Source of the DNA: Bacillota bacterium | GTDB lineage: Bacteria > Bacillota > Clostridia > Christensenellales > SZUA-584 | NCBI GenBank assembly: GCA_023415915.1 | Contig: JAEZIZ010000004.1 | Coordinates: forward strand, 1-27,036 | Length of the DNA stretch: 27,036 nt | Reading direction: 5' to 3' | Shown here: positions 23,649-27,036 of the stretch, one piece after another | Layout of the letters: the number at the start of each line of letters is the position of its first letter | How positions within the stretch are numbered: the stretch's first letter is position 1 | Made by a program: the position numbers and the translations under genes | Notes under the pieces: generated by a model | The model's database searches: none | What the model was told of the DNA's origin: nothing | The model's input: the letters and a program-made list of their open reading frames with translations, nothing else

Positions 23649-23945
23649 AAAGGTAATGCGTGCGACGGATGAGGTGTTACACATGAGCCCCCCGGAGAAC
23701 AAAGTTCGTTGGGGTAAGGGGAAGCCTATAAATTTTCAATTACATCTTCTCTGAAAATGAAATAAGCTAGTTGGTAACAACCTTTCCTCTCGAGATGGTA
23801 GCGCGTAAAACGCCAAATGAAAGTAAGCCTTCCCCCTCGGGGGAAGGTAGCGCGCAGCGCCGGATGAGGGGGTAATTGCCAGTATAAAGCAACACCTCAT
23901 CAGTCAAATACTTTGTATTTGCCAGCTTCCCCTCGAGGGGAAGCC
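23649..23945. repeat. cluster of four related palindromic repeats
   Basis: Four related units fill this 300-base non-coding gap: 23649-23676 (partial), 23781-23820 (degenerate), 23828-23871, and 23893-23945 in opposite orientation. Each is built from a C/T-rich palindrome (CCTTCCCCC/GGGGGAAGG at 23828-23847; a perfect 20-nt palindrome at 23925-23944), a variable short stem (CAAATAC/GTATTTG at 23905-23921) and a GGATGAGG- or CTGATGAGG-type end. This is a dispersed non-autonomous repeat, similar in style to ones common in Clostridia. No gene is seen in the gap. Confidence 0.6.
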
Positions 23946-24003
23946 TAAAAGAGTGCATATGAGTTAAAGTGTATGTAACACAAATGCAGATGGAATAAAG
24001 CGG

Positions 24004-24032
24004 TTGGAATACCAGCATGTATTGTGTATAAT
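24004..24032 (+). promoter_or_regulatory. promoter of the zinc-ribbon protein gene
   Basis: TTGGAA (24004-24009), 17-base spacer, TATAAT (24027-24032). The leader would be about 22 nt. Confidence 0.65.
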
Positions 24033-24060
24033 ATTAAAAAAGGATTCTTGGGGGTAATGT

Positions 24061-24489
24061 ATGAAAAGCGTAAAGCCGGGAAGAGGGCCTTCCATGATGG
24101 GAGGTATAGTGGGAATAATGATGGCCGTATTCGGCGTTGTTTTTCTTGTTGTACTTATTAATACCAGCAACTCGTTCGGCCCGTATTTTGGCGACGGGTT
24201 CGGTTCTTCTCCGTCCACGCTTGGTATAGTGTTCTGCGTGATATTCATAATCGTCGCCGTTATAGGCGCTGTTTACAATATAACCAACGCTACAAAGAAG
24301 AACAGGTATTCGGTGATGGACATAACGGATGGCAACGAAGAGCCTGACCCGCTCAATGAAAAGTTCTCAGGCGCAGGCTTTAAAGATCAAACAAAAGGGA
24401 ACAGCAATTCCTTTTGCCCGTATTGCGGCAGTAAAGTGCAGGGCGAATTTGAATTCTGCAACGCGTGCGGCAAAAAGCTTCCTGAATAA
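24061..24489 (+). CDS. zinc-ribbon membrane protein
   Basis: A 142-residue protein of unknown function. Residues 14-37 and 55-78 are hydrophobic helices joined by a glycine- and serine-rich loop. The cytoplasmic C-terminus ends in a four-cysteine zinc ribbon, FCPYCGSKVQGEFEFCNACGKKLPE (split here as FCPYCGSKV and FCNACGKKL), a fold that is very common at protein ends in Clostridia. GGGGGT lies about seven bases before the ATG. The gene is a single unit with its own promoter and a candidate terminator at 24538-24598. Zinc-ribbon function is usually protein-protein or nucleic-acid binding; none is proven here. Confidence 0.85.
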   Translation: MKSVKPGRGPSMMGGIVGIMMAVFGVVFLVVLINTSNSFGPYFGDGFGSSPSTLGIVFCVIFIIVAVIGAVYNITNATKKNRYSVMDITDGNEEPDPLNEKFSGAGFKDQTKGNSNSFCPYCGSKVQGEFEFCNACGKKLPE

Positions 24490-24537
24490 GAAAGCGTGAA
24501 ACGAATACGATTCAACGTATAAAAATCGTGTATAAAT

Positions 24538-24598
24538 ATCCTTCTTTGGATAAGGCATGCAGCTTTTCATCCCAATATGAAGGATTTTTATTTTTTTT
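24538..24598 (+). terminator. hairpin and T-tracts before dgt
   Basis: ATCCTTC (24538-24544) pairs with GAAGGAT (24579-24585) over a long loop holding a small GGAT/ATCC stem, followed by TTTTA and eight T. It is probably the terminator of the zinc-ribbon gene, ending only 17 bases before the dgt start codon. Confidence 0.5.
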
Positions 24599-24614
24599 GT
24601 GTAAATATAGTAGT

Positions 24615-25622
24615 ATGAGTGATGAAAAAATCTGTTTCAGAGAAGAGACGGAAAAGCGTGAATATGAAGTATTGTCGCAATACGCGGCGAAAGCGGCAGA
24701 ATCAAAAGGGCGAGAATCGTATATTGAACCGTGCCCGCTGCGCACCGTTTTTCAGCGCGACAGGGACAGGATAATACACTGCAAATCGTTCAGGCGTTTA
24801 AAGCACAAGACGCAGGTGTTCCTGTCGCCCGAAGGGGACCATTACCGTACGCGGCTTACGCATACGCTGGAAGTCGCGCAGATAGCGCGTACTATATCGA
24901 GGTGCTTAAGGCTAAACGAAGACCTGACGGAGGCTATTGCATTAGGCCACGACCTTGGGCATACTCCGTTCGGGCATTCGGGCGAGCGTGTGCTTAGTGA
25001 ATTGACCGGGCATTTCGAGCACAACGAGCAGAGCCTGCGCGTAGTGGAAAGGCTGGAGAACGGCGAAGGCCTTAACCTTTCCTTTGAGGTAAGGGACGGC
25101 ATACTTAACCATAAAAAGTCGCTTCGGCCGGCTACGCTTGAAGGCGTGGCCGTAAACATATCGGACAGGATAGCGTATATAAACCACGACATTGACGACG
25201 CATTGCGGGCGGGCATAATCGACTCTATACCGGAAGAATGCGCACGGGTGCTTGGCAGCACGCACAGCTCGAGAATAAACACTATGATACGCGACGTGGT
25301 TGAAACGAGCTATAATAAACCTGTGGTTAGCATGTCAGAAGAAATAGACGCGATGACGGAAAACTTAAGGCAGTTCATGTTCAAAAACGTTTACCTAGGC
25401 TCGGAAGCGAAAGCGGAAGAAAGAAAGGCGGAAAACATGCTGCGCCTGCTTTACGAATATTTTATGGAACATCCAGGTGACATGGGGAGCGACGCGGAGC
25501 GCAACATAAGCCTTTACGGATTGAAGCAGGCAGTCACCGACTACATAGCTGGCATGACGGACGTATACGCCGTCAAGGTATTCAACAATCTTTTTATACC
25601 GAAAGGCTGGTATAAAGAATAG
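24615..25622 (+). CDS. dgt: deoxyguanosinetriphosphate triphosphohydrolase-like protein
   Basis: A 335-residue HD-domain hydrolase that splits dNTPs into deoxynucleoside and triphosphate. Motifs: FRRLKHKTQVF, H83 in THTLEVAQIARTI, the central H112-D113 pair in GHDLGHTPFGHSGE, and the later D in INHDIDDALRAG. This is the shorter dGTPase-like type usual in Bacillota. The frame is open to 24528, but ATG 24615 gives the family N-terminus. There is no Shine-Dalgarno before it. A TATAGT sits only a few bases upstream, so the mRNA may be leaderless. It overlaps dnaG by one base (TAGTG), forming the dgt-dnaG operon known in Clostridia. Confidence 0.92.
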   Translation: MSDEKICFREETEKREYEVLSQYAAKAAESKGRESYIEPCPLRTVFQRDRDRIIHCKSFRRLKHKTQVFLSPEGDHYRTRLTHTLEVAQIARTISRCLRLNEDLTEAIALGHDLGHTPFGHSGERVLSELTGHFEHNEQSLRVVERLENGEGLNLSFEVRDGILNHKKSLRPATLEGVAVNISDRIAYINHDIDDALRAGIIDSIPEECARVLGSTHSSRINTMIRDVVETSYNKPVVSMSEEIDAMTENLRQFMFKNVYLGSEAKAEERKAENMLRLLYEYFMEHPGDMGSDAERNISLYGLKQAVTDYIAGMTDVYAVKVFNNLFIPKGWYKE

Positions 25623-27036
25623 TGGCAAGATTCACAGACGGATGGCTCGCGGAGCTTTATTCGAAAAACGATATTGTAGACGTAATATCGGGCTATACGA
25701 CGCTGAGCGAAAAATCGGGGCGGCTTTGGGGGCTTTGCCCTTTTCACCATGAAAAGACGCCTTCTTTTTCCGTGGACAGGGACAAACAGCTGTATTACTG
25801 TTTCGGATGCAAGCAGGGCGGCAACGTAACGAACTTCATAATGAAGATAGAGAACGTTTCGTTTACCGAGGCGGTAGAGCTGCTCGCAAAGCGCGCGAAT
25901 ATCGAGATGCCCAAAGCTATAGACGACAAGGAGTACTACAGGCAGAAGGAAAAGAAGCAAAGCATACTCGAAATGAACAGGCTTGCGGCAAGGTTTTTTT
26001 ACGATACGCTGCATTCGCCGCAAGGCAGGGCAGGGCTCGAATACCTAAAAAAGCGCGGTGTCGACGAAACCATAATAAAGCGCTTCGGGCTGGGCTTCGC
26101 GCCCGATTCTTGGAGCAGCGTATTTGACCTTTTAAAAGCAAAGGGGTTTTCTGAAAGCCTTATACGCGAAAGCGGCCTTGTTTCGGTAAAGAACAACAAA
26201 GCGTTTGATACGTTCAGGAACAGGGTCATGTTTCCTATAATGAGCCCGCTCTCCGAAGTTATAGCGTTCGGGGGCAGGGTGCTTGACGATTCCGTGCCCA
26301 AATACCTGAACTCGCGGGAAACGGCGGTGTTCAATAAGAGGAAGAACCTTTACGGTATAGACATAATACGAAAGATGCGGAACATAAAGAGCGTAGTGCT
26401 CGTCGAAGGATATATGGACGTAGTGTCGCTGTGCGCGCACGGCGTAAAAGCGGCGGTTGCGTCGCTGGGCACAGCGCTGACAAAGGAGCAGGCGCAGCTA
26501 TTAAAGAAGTATACGTCCGACGTATATATAGCTTACGACGGCGACGAGGCGGGCGAGATAGCCACTATGAAAGCGATAGACATACTCTCCGCCCAAGGGT
26601 TTAAAGTAAAGGTGATGCGTTTTGAGGAGGAAAAAGACCCCGACGAATTCATAAAGGCTAAAGGCCTTCAAGGGTTCGCACAGAAGGTAAAGTCAGCGCC
26701 CGACTCAATAGCGTACAAGCTGGACGTAAAGAAAAAGGAGTTTGACATATCAACGGACGACGGCAAAGAGCAATACGCGATAGCCGCCTCGAAGATCATA
26801 GAGGGCATAGCGAGCCCTATAATAAAGGAACGGTATGTTAAAAGAGTAGTCGCCGAAACGGGTTTCAGCGCGGATTCGATTTTAGGGCAAATCCAAAAGA
26901 AGGAATCGCATAAGAATACTAATGACAATAAACGGTATAATAGTATTGAAAATAATGGTGATAACGCGGAAAGTACGTTTTTAGCGTACCTGCTAAGCAA
27001 CAGCCGGTATGTTTCAGATATAAGTGATGAAATACA
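25622..27036 (+). CDS. dnaG: DNA primase DnaG (3' end outside window)
   Basis: The first 471 codons of the primase that makes RNA primers for replication. It starts at GTG 25622, sharing one base with the dgt stop, so translation is coupled. The CHC2 zinc finger is complete (C39, H42, C60, C63; CPFHHEKTPSFSV and YYCFGCKQGGN). The N-terminal catalytic part follows (RVMFPIMSPLSEVIAFGGR, YLNSRET), and the TOPRIM domain has VLVEGYMDVVSL and AYDGDEAGE with the metal-binding acids. The frame stays open to the window edge; the DnaB-interacting C-terminus of about 120 residues lies beyond. In Clostridia the sigma-A gene usually comes next. Confidence 0.97.
   Translation, partial: MARFTDGWLAELYSKNDIVDVISGYTTLSEKSGRLWGLCPFHHEKTPSFSVDRDKQLYYCFGCKQGGNVTNFIMKIENVSFTEAVELLAKRANIEMPKAIDDKEYYRQKEKKQSILEMNRLAARFFYDTLHSPQGRAGLEYLKKRGVDETIIKRFGLGFAPDSWSSVFDLLKAKGFSESLIRESGLVSVKNNKAFDTFRNRVMFPIMSPLSEVIAFGGRVLDDSVPKYLNSRETAVFNKRKNLYGIDIIRKMRNIKSVVLVEGYMDVVSLCAHGVKAAVASLGTALTKEQAQLLKKYTSDVYIAYDGDEAGEIATMKAIDILSAQGFKVKVMRFEEEKDPDEFIKAKGLQGFAQKVKSAPDSIAYKLDVKKKEFDISTDDGKEQYAIAASKIIEGIASPIIKERYVKRVVAETGFSADSILGQIQKKESHKNTNDNKRYNSIENNGDNAESTFLAYLLSNSRYVSDISDEI

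Overview
The window reads as chromosomal DNA from an endospore-forming anaerobe of the Bacillota, most likely class Clostridia. The evidence is a set of clear sporulation genes (spoIVB, spo0A, spoIIM), a pyruvate phosphate dikinase, the order tlyA-nadK-argR-recN-spoIVB-spo0A that is usual in this phylum, dgt-dnaG at the right end, strong G-rich ribosome binding sites, frequent TTG and GTG starts, and sigma-A promoters with 17-base spacers. I cannot name the genus from sequence alone.

Layout. Bases 1-1100: the first 27 codons of a DEAD-box RNA helicase on the minus strand, behind a leader of about 200 nt with its own promoter, and a cold-shock protein gene on the plus strand. Bases 1100-4100: three proteins with a GreA/Rnk-like C-terminal domain (one fused to an N-acetyltransferase, one divergent, one stand-alone) around a HAD phosphatase. 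Bases 4100-6300: a small repeat element and a membrane-anchored GGDEF-EAL protein. Bases 6670-8581: a BlaI/BlaR1-like repressor and membrane metalloprotease pair. Bases 8678-9226: a multi-pass membrane protein. Bases 9603-12134: a pyruvate/PEP-binding ATP-grasp protein with an N-terminal region resembling a degenerate RecA/KaiC fold. Bases 12135-12720: a gene-free stretch made largely of repeats.

The most notable object is at about 12758-13354: a structured non-coding RNA of about 600 nt with its own promoter. It is closed by a 7-bp end-to-end helix that runs into a T-tract, and is followed at once by a four-helix membrane protein and then tlyA-nadK-argR-recN-spoIVB-spo0A. This is the established setting of OLE (ornate, large, extremophilic) RNA and its membrane partner OapA, and I call it as that ribonucleoprotein system.

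From 13381 to 20792 the genes run in one direction: oapA-tlyA overlap, nadK has its own promoter almost on its start codon, argR and recN follow closely, spoIVB has its ribosome binding site inside a hairpin, and spo0A has a candidate sigma-H promoter and 0A box. Pyruvate phosphate dikinase (20955-23585) is an independent unit with promoter and terminator. After another repeat cluster (23640-23945) come a small zinc-ribbon membrane protein, dgt and the start of dnaG, which runs off the right edge. Common themes are cold and stress response (helicase, Csp, OLE), control of transcription (Gre/Rnk domains), sporulation and DNA maintenance.
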